Of a stretch of 10,812 nucleotides of DNA, positions 1 to 6,092 are shown one piece after another. The notes under the pieces are model-generated. The model saw only the letters and a list, made by a program, of their open reading frames with translations, was not told where the DNA came from and did no database searches. Origin of the DNA: Anaerolineaceae bacterium (GTDB taxonomy: Bacteria; Chloroflexota; Anaerolineae; Anaerolineales; Anaerolineaceae); contig DQHW01000017.1 in NCBI GenBank assembly GCA_003524305.1, positions 81,396 to 92,207 of the forward strand, read 5' to 3'. Within the stretch, counting starts at the first letter, position 1, and every line of letters begins with the position of its first letter. A program made the translations under genes and the position numbers.

Positions 1-735
1 GTCCATTTTATCCATGCCGGCCATGATGCCAAGCAGCAACGCAGCTTCGGCACCGGTACGTGCGAAAACACCCATTGAATCCAATGATGAGCCATAAGCA
101 ACCAACCCATAGCGTGACACACGACCGTAACTGGGTTTGATGCCGGTCACGCCGCAAAAGGCGGCTGGCTGGCGGATGGACCCGCCAGTATCCGACCCGA
201 TAGCTGCGGGCACCATATGGGCCGCCACAGCCGCGGCGCTGCCGCCGGAGGAACCACCTGGGACACGACTGGTATCCCAGGGATTAATAGTGGGTCCAAA
301 AGCCGAGGTTTCAGTGGATGATCCCATGGCGAATTCGTCAGTATTTGTTTTCCCAACGATTATGGCGCCAGCATCAATCAAATGCTGCACCGCCGTGGCG
401 GTGAATGGGGCGATCCAATCGCCCAACACATTTGAGCCGCAGCTGCAGCGTACATCTTTGACCGTGATCAGGTCTTTTACTGCAATGGGGATGCCCAATA
501 AGGCAGGCAATTGATCAAGTTGATCGTTTTTTCTGGCTTCAATTAACTTGGCATCGGCTTTGTTTGCTTCAGTTCGGGCAGATTCTTCAACCAAAGTAAT
601 GAAAGCGTGAATACGCGGTTCAAAAGTGAGGATACGCTGCAAGTGTGCTTCAAGTAACTCAGAACTTGAAAAATCACCTTTGTGCAGCCCAGTCTGCATA
701 TCAAATAGTGAAAGGAGGGTCAGGTCGGCGGTCAT
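1..735 (-). CDS. gatA: Asp-tRNA(Asn)/Glu-tRNA(Gln) amidotransferase subunit A, 3' end beyond window
   Basis: GatA is the amidase subunit of GatCAB. It releases ammonia from glutamine, which GatB uses to convert Glu-tRNA(Gln) or Asp-tRNA(Asn) to the amide form in the cytoplasm. The first 245 residues are visible and the frame runs off the left edge; the family is usually about 480-490 residues. The amidase-signature catalytic triad is intact: Lys87 in GIPIAVKDL, the cis-Ser162 in PGGSSGGSAAAV, and the nucleophile Ser186 in GSDTGGSIRQPA. The spacings of 75 and 24 residues equal those known for Staphylococcus aureus GatA (Lys79/Ser154/Ser178). The ATG at 735-733 overlaps the gatC stop in an ATGA arrangement with no Shine-Dalgarno in front, so translation is probably coupled to gatC. 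gatB is not in view. Confidence 0.97.
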   Translation of the reverse strand, partial: MTADLTLLSLFDMQTGLHKGDFSSSELLEAHLQRILTFEPRIHAFITLVEESARTEANKADAKLIEARKNDQLDQLPALLGIPIAVKDLITVKDVRCSCGSNVLGDWIAPFTATAVQHLIDAGAIIVGKTNTDEFAMGSSTETSAFGPTINPWDTSRVPGGSSGGSAAAVAAHMVPAAIGSDTGGSIRQPAAFCGVTGIKPSYGRVSRYGLVAYGSSLDSMGVFARTGAEAALLLGIMAGMDKMD

Positions 736-1019
736 TCAAACACCGGTGGAACTTTAAATTGATTTTTGGTGGTGGCAGGGGCATTCTTGAGCAGGTCAGC
801 AGTAGACATTGCAGTGAGAGGGTCATCCATTCGAAGGCGACATTCTTCTGGCTGTATACCTGAAGATGCAGATATTTCAGTTGTATCCAACTCTTGCAGC
901 ATGGTCACATAATCAAGAATCGATGAGAGCTGCTCGCGATATCTTGATTTTTCCTCATCCGTAAGGTTGAGGCGGGCTAATTTGGCAATATGTTCCACTT
1001 CTGCAAGGGTTAAACTCAT
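732..1019 (-). CDS. gatC: Asp-tRNA(Asn)/Glu-tRNA(Gln) amidotransferase subunit C
   Basis: GatC is the small non-catalytic subunit that wraps around the GatA-GatB interface and stabilises the amidotransferase. The product is 95 residues, normal for the family. It begins MSLTLAEVEHIAKLARLNL, the typical GatC N-terminus, followed by the helical stretch with DEEKSRYREQLSSIL and the conserved late segment with RMDDP near residues 62-66. An in-frame ATG exists 24 bp upstream at 1043. I prefer 1019 because the homology begins there and because a consensus TATAAT lies between the two ATGs, which would put the promoter inside the longer version. There is no Shine-Dalgarno before 1019, so the mRNA may be leaderless. 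The stop overlaps the gatA start by 4 bp. Confidence 0.95.
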   Translation of the reverse strand: MSLTLAEVEHIAKLARLNLTDEEKSRYREQLSSILDYVTMLQELDTTEISASSGIQPEECRLRMDDPLTAMSTADLLKNAPATTKNQFKVPPVFE

Positions 1020-1026
1020 GCGTGCT

Positions 1027-1032
1027 ATTATA
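1027..1032 (-). promoter_or_regulatory. -10 element of the gatC-gatA promoter
   Basis: On the minus strand the sequence reads TATAAT, a perfect sigma70-type -10 box. It ends 7 nt before the gatC ATG, which puts the expected transcription start at or 1 nt before the start codon. I see no convincing -35 hexamer at 16-19 bp spacing (the best candidates are AT-rich and off-consensus), so the call rests on the -10 alone. Confidence 0.5.
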
Positions 1033-1068
1033 CACGAGTGCATCGAATTCGATATTGATAGTTTATTA

Positions 1069-1097
1069 TTGCATCGAAATTAAAAAGGTTCTATACT
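1069..1097 (+). promoter_or_regulatory. Possible promoter of the DUF4332 gene
   Basis: TTGCAT (1069-1074) and TATACT (1092-1097) are separated by 17 bp. The -10 matches consensus at 5 of 6 positions, while the -35 keeps only the TTG. The predicted start near 1104 would leave a leader of about 30 nt that carries the GGAGG ribosome site at 1124-1128. It lies in the intergenic region shared with the divergent gatC. Confidence 0.45.
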
Positions 1098-1134
1098 TAA
1101 ATTTGAAAAATAATTGGTAAAATGGAGGACTGAA

Positions 1135-1539
1135 ATGCCAAGTATTATTGATGTTGAAGGAATTGGAAAAACATACAAACAGAAACTGGCTAAAGTTAAC
1201 ATTTTAACCACAGACGCATTATTGGAAGCAGGAGCAACCCCCAAGGGACGCAAGGATCTTGCTGAAAAGACTGGTATCGGTGACGCATTAATTTTGGAAT
1301 GGGTCAATCTGGCAGATTTATACCGCATCAAGGGTGTTGGTAGTGAATATTCTGACCTGCTTGAAGAAGCCGGTGTGGATACCGTGGTGGAATTGAGCAA
1401 ACGGGTTCCCAAGAATTTATATGAAAAAATGATCGAAATCAACGAAAAGAAGAAATTGGTGCGCAAGCTGCCCTCTGAAAGCCAGATTGCAGATTGGGTT
1501 GACCAAGCCAAAAAGCAGGATCGCAAGGTAAAATATTAA
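1135..1539 (+). CDS. DUF4332 helix-hairpin-helix protein
   Basis: This 134-residue cytoplasmic protein matches the DUF4332 pattern: two helix-hairpin-helix-like units. The first is near residues 7-25 (VEGIGKTYKQKLAKVNI) and the second near residues 66-82 (IKGVGSEYSDLLEEAGV). Between them is the characteristic EAGATPKGRKDLAEKTGI stretch, and after them KKLVRKLPS and a short basic tail. Helix-hairpin-helix units usually contact the DNA or RNA backbone without sequence specificity, but I know of no established function for this family, so the role is open. The start at 1135 is chosen because GGAGG (1124-1128) sits 6 nt before this ATG; another in-frame ATG at 1114 would place that ribosome site inside the coding region. 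The gene diverges from gatC and is followed by a strong hairpin. Confidence 0.85.
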   Translation: MPSIIDVEGIGKTYKQKLAKVNILTTDALLEAGATPKGRKDLAEKTGIGDALILEWVNLADLYRIKGVGSEYSDLLEEAGVDTVVELSKRVPKNLYEKMIEINEKKKLVRKLPSESQIADWVDQAKKQDRKVKY

Positions 1540-1561
1540 AACGCTTTTACGATCATCTTGT

Positions 1562-1588
1562 GAGGGCGACCTGCAGGTCGCCCTTAAT
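1562..1588 (+). terminator. Perfect 20-bp GC-rich palindrome, possible terminator or REP-like element
   Basis: Positions 1564-1583 (GGGCGACCTGCAGGTCGCCC) equal their own reverse complement, and an A-T pair at 1563/1584 extends the stem. As RNA this is a hairpin with a stem of about 9 bp and a small loop. It is followed only by TTAATAT, a weak U-tract, so termination may be leaky. It lies 22 bp after the DUF4332 stop and 21 bp before the Shine-Dalgarno-like AAGGA of the next gene. A dispersed palindromic repeat (REP or MITE-like) is an alternative reading. Confidence 0.6.
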
Positions 1589-1609
1589 ATACTCAGATAA
1601 GGATTATTA

Positions 1610-2137
1610 ATGAATATTATTTCTGTCGCCTCTACCAATCCGGTCAAATTACAGGCCGCTCTGGATGGTTTTCAACGAATGTTTCCACGTGAATCATTTG
1701 AAGTTCGCACATTAAAAATTCCATCCACGGTTTCAGATCAACCCATGACTGATGAGGAAACCCTCGAAGGCGCAGATGCAAGAGCACTCCGTGCACGTGA
1801 ACTCATGCCTGAAGCGGATTATTGGGTGGGCATTGAAGGCGGTGTGATGGATAGGGGAACGCACCTGAGCGGGTTCGCCTGGGTGGTGGTACTTTCTGAA
1901 GGTAAAAGGGGCGTGGGACGCAGCGGCGAATTTTTTCTTCCAGAAAATTTGGCTGAATTGGTGCGTCAGGGTGTTGAGTTGGGTGAAGCCGATGATATTG
2001 TTTTTTCTAGAAATAATTCAAAACAAAACAATGGCGCTGTCGGTTTGTTGACCGGCGATGCTGTTGACCGATTGAACCTTTATATTCCGGCTGTGATCTT
2101 TGCCTTGATTCCTTTTAAGAATCCAGATCTGTATTAA
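1610..2137 (+). CDS. yjjX: Inosine/xanthosine triphosphatase, YjjX/DUF84 family
   Basis: This 175-residue cytoplasmic protein resembles the YjjX/DUF84 NTPases, which hydrolyse ITP, XTP and related non-canonical purine triphosphates and so keep deaminated bases out of nucleic acid. Family landmarks in order are the N-terminal SVASTNPVKLQAA loop (residues 5-17), VSDQPMTDEETLEGADARA (about 44-62) with acidic residues expected to bind Mg2+, DYWVGIEGGV (about 73-82), SGEFFLP (about 107-113), the glycine-rich GAVGLLTGDAVDR (about 145-157) and the C-terminal PAVIFALIPF. AAGGA at 1599-1603 sits 6 nt before the ATG. A possible transcript from the DUF4332 promoter would have to read through the hairpin at 1562-1588. 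The stop is 10 bp from the stop of the convergent esterase gene. Confidence 0.88.
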   Translation: MNIISVASTNPVKLQAALDGFQRMFPRESFEVRTLKIPSTVSDQPMTDEETLEGADARALRARELMPEADYWVGIEGGVMDRGTHLSGFAWVVVLSEGKRGVGRSGEFFLPENLAELVRQGVELGEADDIVFSRNNSKQNNGAVGLLTGDAVDRLNLYIPAVIFALIPFKNPDLY

Positions 2138-2147
2138 CAATTTTGGT

Positions 2148-3071
2148 TTAAGGTGTTTCAGAGGGGGGCTTTAATTGACTGTCATACCACAGCAGGTATT
2201 CTTCTATGTGTGCGTGCCAATAAGACTCATCATGGTAGCCAAGGTTATTGCTAAACTTGTGCGGCACATTAAGGTTTTGCAGGGTTTCGAGAAATAGAAT
2301 TACATCAGCATGGTCCGGATCTTTGTTGCCTACATCAACATAAAAAGTAGGTAGAGCTGCAGTGGTTCCAGCGGAAGTGACTGTCATAAGAATATTGCTG
2401 ATCTCACCGTAAAACAGGGGAGTGCTGTGAGCACCAACCGTGCTGAAGAGTTCAGGGTTTGAGAAGCCAAGGTGAACAGCCCAATTGCCGCCGCGAGAGA
2501 GACCACCGATGGCACGGCAGGCTTTTTCATTGCACGTATTGAACTGTTTTTCAACAAACGGGATGACTTCTTCAATGATGGCGTCACCATATTTTGATTG
2601 ATCTGAATCAGCGTTTGAGCGGATTTCGTTAGGCAGCACAATCAAAAAGGGTTTTACTTTTTTATCGGCGAGTAGTTCATCCATTTTGGATAACAACCCA
2701 ATACGCACCCATTGGTCTTCCATGCTTGTTTGGCCGTGAAGCATGTAGAGCACGGAATATTGGGTGTTGTTTATACTGTCGTAACATGGGGGCAGGTAAA
2801 TCTTGATGTTTATGGGTTCAGCCAGTAATTTGGAGGGTACTTGCCTGTCAATCACGGTGCCTGTAGTGTCGGTGCAGGGAACGGCAGTTTGTGTGGGGGA
2901 GGGTTCTTCAGTCAGAGGATTATCTGGATTTAAATTAGTAGGTATTACAGTAGGGGTTTCAGTGGTTTTAGGTTGTGGCTCAAGAAGATTGCATGCAGAA
3001 ATCCCAACCATCAAGACCAGGCTGATTTTTAGGAGGGTCAACAAATTTGAAGTTGATTGATGATCAGTCAT
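2148..3071 (-). CDS. Exported lipoprotein esterase, alpha/beta-hydrolase (putative esterase PF00756 type)
   Basis: The 307-residue product has a signal sequence with a hydrophobic stretch (residues 11-26) ending in the lipobox ISAC, with Cys27 the lipidated residue. A Pro/Thr/Glu-rich linker (31-65) then leads into an alpha/beta-hydrolase of the esterase D/feruloyl-esterase type. Supporting motifs are VLYMLHGQ (oxyanion region, 107-114), the nucleophile elbow GGLSRGGNWA with Ser192, a likely acid at Asp251 or Asp253 in VGNKDPDH, and His280 in GYHDESYW, matching the GxHxxxxW context of feruloyl esterases. The enzyme should act outside the membrane on an ester substrate that I cannot name. Four cysteines besides Cys27 lie in the exported part (66, 96, 180, 185). 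The start is uncertain: an AAGGA lies 13 nt before the ATG, farther than usual, but no better start is seen. Confidence 0.85.
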   Translation of the reverse strand: MTDHQSTSNLLTLLKISLVLMVGISACNLLEPQPKTTETPTVIPTNLNPDNPLTEEPSPTQTAVPCTDTTGTVIDRQVPSKLLAEPINIKIYLPPCYDSINNTQYSVLYMLHGQTSMEDQWVRIGLLSKMDELLADKKVKPFLIVLPNEIRSNADSDQSKYGDAIIEEVIPFVEKQFNTCNEKACRAIGGLSRGGNWAVHLGFSNPELFSTVGAHSTPLFYGEISNILMTVTSAGTTAALPTFYVDVGNKDPDHADVILFLETLQNLNVPHKFSNNLGYHDESYWHAHIEEYLLWYDSQLKPPSETP

Positions 3072-3087
3072 AACGAGGCCATATTCC

Positions 3088-3117
3088 TTGACGTTTCGTG
3101 CTGCTACCGATTATACT
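3088..3117 (+). promoter_or_regulatory. Promoter of tRNA-Pro
   Basis: TTGACG (3088-3093) and TATACT (3112-3117) are separated by 18 bp, each one mismatch from consensus. The expected start near 3124 is about 3 nt before the mature tRNA 5' end. The minus strand reads TATAAT over 3115-3110, overlapping this -10, and could serve the divergent esterase gene. Confidence 0.75.
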
Positions 3118-3126
3118 CTAGAGGTT

Positions 3127-3199
3127 CGGGGTGTAGCGCAGTTGGCAGCGCACCGCGTTTGGGACGCGGGGGTCGGCGGTTCAAGTCCGCCCACCCCGA
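3127..3199 (+). tRNA. tRNA-Pro, anticodon UGG
   Basis: A complete 73-nt cloverleaf is visible. The acceptor stem CGGGGTG (3127-3133) pairs with CACCCCG (3192-3198), followed by discriminator A3199. The D stem is GCGC (3136-3139) with GCGC (3148-3151) around an AGTTGGCA loop. The anticodon stem CCGCG/CGCGG encloses the loop TTTGGGA with anticodon TGG at 3160-3162. The T arm is GGCGG/CCGCC around TTCAAGT. All stems pair perfectly. CCA is not encoded, so it must be added after transcription. A UGG anticodon reads CCA and CCG, and with wobble modification other CCN proline codons. Confidence 0.97.
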
Positions 3200-3237
3200 C
3201 AAGATATAATCATCGCTGCTTCATTTCTCCCAAAACC

Positions 3238-3262
3238 ACCTATATTTTATAGGTTTTTTTTT
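3238..3262 (+). terminator. Intrinsic terminator of tRNA-Pro
   Basis: ACCTATA (3238-3244) pairs with TATAGGT (3248-3254) around a 3-nt T loop, followed directly by a run of T to 3262 and preceded by an A-rich segment. This is a compact rho-independent terminator 39 bp after the tRNA. It ends only 23 bp before the ATG of the next plus-strand gene, so that gene sits in its shadow. Confidence 0.8.
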
Positions 3263-3285
3263 AGACAGTGTGGGTTATTTTTACT

Positions 3286-5352
3286 ATGTTTAGAACGAAA
3301 ATTGAATCGATTGTCTTTAAGATTTCAAGATATTCAGACAATCACCCGGTAATATTTCCACTTGCATTGCTCATGTTCGCCCTGACAACTTACGGGGTCC
3401 TCATCGCTACACTTGGTTTTTACTGGGATGATTGGCCGCCAATATTGCTATCTCACCTCTCGGATAAATCACTGGTTTGGCAGTATTTTTCATACGATAG
3501 ACCTTTTCAATCCTGGACGTATTATGTGCTTTTTCCGCTTTGCCGGGACTCTGCTATTTTATGGCAGCTTTCGGCAATTCTGGTGCGTTGGACGGCAGCG
3601 TTAACGCTTTTCTACACATTCGTGAAAGTGTTTCCACGACAAAAGAACCTGCTTCAATGGGCTGCAGTGTTGTTTGTGGTTTTCCCCGGGTTTGCTGATC
3701 AAAGCGCTTCTGTATCATTCGGTTCCCATTTCATGGTGTATACCATTTTTGGGCTTTCTTTACTTTTCATGGTGATGGCCATTAAAGAACCACAAAAATT
3801 TTGGATCTTTTTCCCATTATCAGTGGTTTTTACTGTTGTCCACTTGTTCTCAATGGAATATTTTGTCGGCTTGGAATTGCTGCGCCCAATTTTGATTTAT
3901 TGGCTGCTCATTGATAAAGGACAAAAGAAAGATAGAGGACTGCTAAAAACGGTGCTTTATTGGCTGCCTTTTCTTGTTATCCTTGGATTTTATATTTATT
4001 GGCGAATGGTGATCTACCCAAACCAGGTGGAGACACCTGCAGACAGTAATTATCCTTATCTTGTTATTAATTTCCTTAAATCTCCAGCCGATACCCTTGT
4101 TGTTTTTATCCAAACCATTTATAGCGATTTACGTTTCTTATTGCTGGATATTTGGACCAATCGAATTTTACCCATGACAATAGAAGTTAAAAGCGCAACC
4201 CTTTGGTTATCTTTGATGATTGGGTTGGGCGTCACATACCTCTTGCATTTTTTCTTTCGCGAAGATCAAGCACAAGCTGATTTTGTTCTCAAAAGAAAAG
4301 AAAGCTTGCGAAATATTTTCTTGTCACTTGCCATAGTCTTGTTTGGCTTGTTCCCCGCGTGGAGCACACTGCGTCAAATCACCAGGGGCAAATGGTCAGA
4401 TCGGTTTGACATACCAGTGATCTTTGGAGTGGCGATTCTTATTGTGACCTTGGTCTTTATCACTTTTAAATCTTCAAAAATCCGCAATGTTTTTCTGATT
4501 GTTCTTGTGGGTCTTTCCATCAGCTATCAGATTCAAACTTCCAATGAGTATCGCAAAGATTTTAATCGACAGAAGGCTTTTTATTCTCAATTGGCTTGGC
4601 GCATTCCCAGCCTTGAACCCGGCACAACCATTTTTTCACCGGGGATTCCCTCCGGAAAAGAAGCAGATTACTCCATTTCAATGGGTATTAATTTGTTATT
4701 TGACTCGGATGAAATTACTCCTGCTCTTGATTATTGGTTTACTGGTCCCAGGTATTACAACCCATCCGATTTGGTGCTTGACCCCACGACGGAAATTAAA
4801 GATGGCTTGCGAATATTTAGTTTCAATGGGACGGCCTCAAAAGTGGTCAGCGTCTACATGCCAGATGACGGGTGTCTTTGGGTAATGGATCCCTATTTTG
4901 CACTGGCGCCTGAAAAAACTACCCAAATTACTCAATATGGTGATCTAACCAACCAGGAACTCATTAGCGAATCCGGTCAGCAGACCAACCACCTTTCGAA
5001 AATCATCGATACTGGCCCTCAGACCACCTGGTGCTACTATTTTGAAAAAGGGGATCTGGCTCAAAGTAAAGGTAAATATGATGAGGCTGTTAATTATTAT
5101 GAGCAAGCTGTAGCCAATCATCTCACGCCATTTAAAGCCATTGAATTTTTACCATTTGTGAAGGCTTATGCTTATTTAGGCCGTATTGAAGAGGCAGTTG
5201 AGTTGACACGCAAATCTTTCAGTTTATCTGAAGAGTCAAAACCCTCTATCTGCCAGGTTTGGCATGATGTCTTGAGAGAAAATTCCGCAATACTTCTATC
5301 CAGCGTTGAAACGGTATATAATTCTCAAAACTGTTCAATACTGGAACCTTAA
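3286..5352 (+). CDS. Polytopic membrane protein with C-terminal TPRs, putative GT-C-type glycosyltransferase
   Basis: The product is 688 residues from the ATG at 3286; a GTG at 3268 would add six. Neither has a clear Shine-Dalgarno; I prefer ATG because the GTG lies 6 nt after the tRNA terminator. Numbering from the ATG, about 11-12 hydrophobic segments fill residues 20-415. The first is followed by an acidic WDDW (47-50), the place where GT-C enzymes (ArnT/PMT-like, using polyprenyl-phosphate sugars) carry their catalytic acidic residues in an external loop. A soluble region follows, ending in about two TPR units (CYYFEKGDLAQSKGKYDEAVNYYEQAV near 583-609, then AYAYLGRIEEAVELTRKSF near 627-645). 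The stop overlaps the start of an ALG5-like glycosyltransferase by one base, which supports a glycan role. I do not recognise a named family; the GT-C reading is inference. Confidence 0.55.
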   Translation: MFRTKIESIVFKISRYSDNHPVIFPLALLMFALTTYGVLIATLGFYWDDWPPILLSHLSDKSLVWQYFSYDRPFQSWTYYVLFPLCRDSAILWQLSAILVRWTAALTLFYTFVKVFPRQKNLLQWAAVLFVVFPGFADQSASVSFGSHFMVYTIFGLSLLFMVMAIKEPQKFWIFFPLSVVFTVVHLFSMEYFVGLELLRPILIYWLLIDKGQKKDRGLLKTVLYWLPFLVILGFYIYWRMVIYPNQVETPADSNYPYLVINFLKSPADTLVVFIQTIYSDLRFLLLDIWTNRILPMTIEVKSATLWLSLMIGLGVTYLLHFFFREDQAQADFVLKRKESLRNIFLSLAIVLFGLFPAWSTLRQITRGKWSDRFDIPVIFGVAILIVTLVFITFKSSKIRNVFLIVLVGLSISYQIQTSNEYRKDFNRQKAFYSQLAWRIPSLEPGTTIFSPGIPSGKEADYSISMGINLLFDSDEITPALDYWFTGPRYYNPSDLVLDPTTEIKDGLRIFSFNGTASKVVSVYMPDDGCLWVMDPYFALAPEKTTQITQYGDLTNQELISESGQQTNHLSKIIDTGPQTTWCYYFEKGDLAQSKGKYDEAVNYYEQAVANHLTPFKAIEFLPFVKAYAYLGRIEEAVELTRKSFSLSEESKPSICQVWHDVLRENSAILLSSVETVYNSQNCSILEP

Positions 5353-6092
5353 TGTCGCAAAAATCGCAACCATACCTTTCTATAATTCTGCCTGCTCACA
5401 ACGAAGAACAGAGGCTTCCTGAGACTCTGCATCAGGTTGTTCAGTTTATCCAATCTCAAAGTTATGCGATCGAAATTGTGATCGTCGAAAATGCCAGTAA
5501 GGACCGTACTCTGGATATTGCGCGGGAGTTTGCCTCACAGCACGAGAATGTGTTGGTTTTGCATGAAGAACGTCCAGGCAAAGGTTTGGCTGTTAAAGAA
5601 GGCATGTTGGCCGCATCTGGAGAGTACAGGTTCTTTTGCGACGTGGATTTTTCCATGCCGATTATAGAAATTCCAAAATTCCTTCCTCCCTGTCAACAAA
5701 AAGTGGATATCGCCATTGCTTCAAGAGAAGCAAAAGGGGCTATCCGATATGATGAGCCTTTAACCCGCCATATCATTGGCAGAGTTTTTAATATGGTTGT
5801 ATGGATTCTGGTGTTACCCGGCATTAATGATACACAGTGCGGATTCAAGTGTTTTTCGGCTGAGGTAACAGAAAAACTATTTCCCTTGCAATCCATTCAT
5901 GGTTGGACTTTTGATGTTGAAATTCTGGCCATTGCCAGGCAGTTGGGATATAAGGTCGTGGAAGTTCCTGTGCCATGGTATTACCAGCCGCAAAGCAAAG
6001 TAAATGTGGTCAAAGATTTATTGCGTACTTTAAAAGAATTATTTAAGGTACGAAAAATTATCCGCACACGCTCATATGAGAAACAAGTTTGA
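5352..6092 (+). CDS. Family 2 glycosyltransferase, ALG5-like polyprenyl-phosphate sugar synthase
   Basis: This 246-residue GT-A enzyme most resembles dolichyl-phosphate beta-glucosyltransferase (ALG5) and its bacterial relatives, which move a sugar from a nucleotide donor to a polyprenyl phosphate at the cytoplasmic membrane face. Visible motifs are SIILPAHNEEQRLPETL (10-26), VIVENASKDRT (43-53), RPGKGLAVKEGM (74-85), the metal-binding DxD as CDVDFS (Asp97, Asp99), IASREAKGA (122-130), the ALG5-style DTQCGFKCFSA (160-170), WTFDVEIL (185-192) and EVPVPWYY (204-211). It lacks the long C-terminal membrane domain of some dolichol-phosphate-mannose synthases. Its ATG shares the last base of the preceding stop, so the two are coupled. 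The donor sugar cannot be told from sequence. CDVDFS differs from the DADG usual in ALG5. Confidence 0.85.
   Translation: MSQKSQPYLSIILPAHNEEQRLPETLHQVVQFIQSQSYAIEIVIVENASKDRTLDIAREFASQHENVLVLHEERPGKGLAVKEGMLAASGEYRFFCDVDFSMPIIEIPKFLPPCQQKVDIAIASREAKGAIRYDEPLTRHIIGRVFNMVVWILVLPGINDTQCGFKCFSAEVTEKLFPLQSIHGWTFDVEILAIARQLGYKVVEVPVPWYYQPQSKVNVVKDLLRTLKELFKVRKIIRTRSYEKQV

Noticed and set aside
137..514. Open frame on the plus strand opposite gatA
   Set aside because: It is a shadow of gatA, whose catalytic triad and spacing are intact on the minus strand.
1020..1043. Longer gatC start at 1043
   Set aside because: It adds eight residues not typical of GatC, has no ribosome site, and would place a perfect TATAAT inside the coding region.
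1114..1134. Longer DUF4332 start at 1114
   Set aside because: GGAGG at 1124-1128 fits the ATG at 1135, and family similarity begins there.
1080..1526. Long open frame on the minus strand opposite the DUF4332 gene
   Set aside because: It lies wholly antisense to a recognisable family member with a good ribosome site, and its translation shows no familiar motif.
3127..3262. tRNA-Pro as an attachment site for an integrated element
   Set aside because: No integrase, no direct repeat of the tRNA 3' end, and no mobile genes are found in the flanking window.
3286..5352. Horizontal transfer of the membrane-protein gene on the basis of lower GC
   Set aside because: Two sampled 60-base lines gave about 38-42% GC, against 45-57% in two ATPase lines. 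Genes for hydrophobic proteins are T-rich anyway, so the difference alone is not evidence of transfer.
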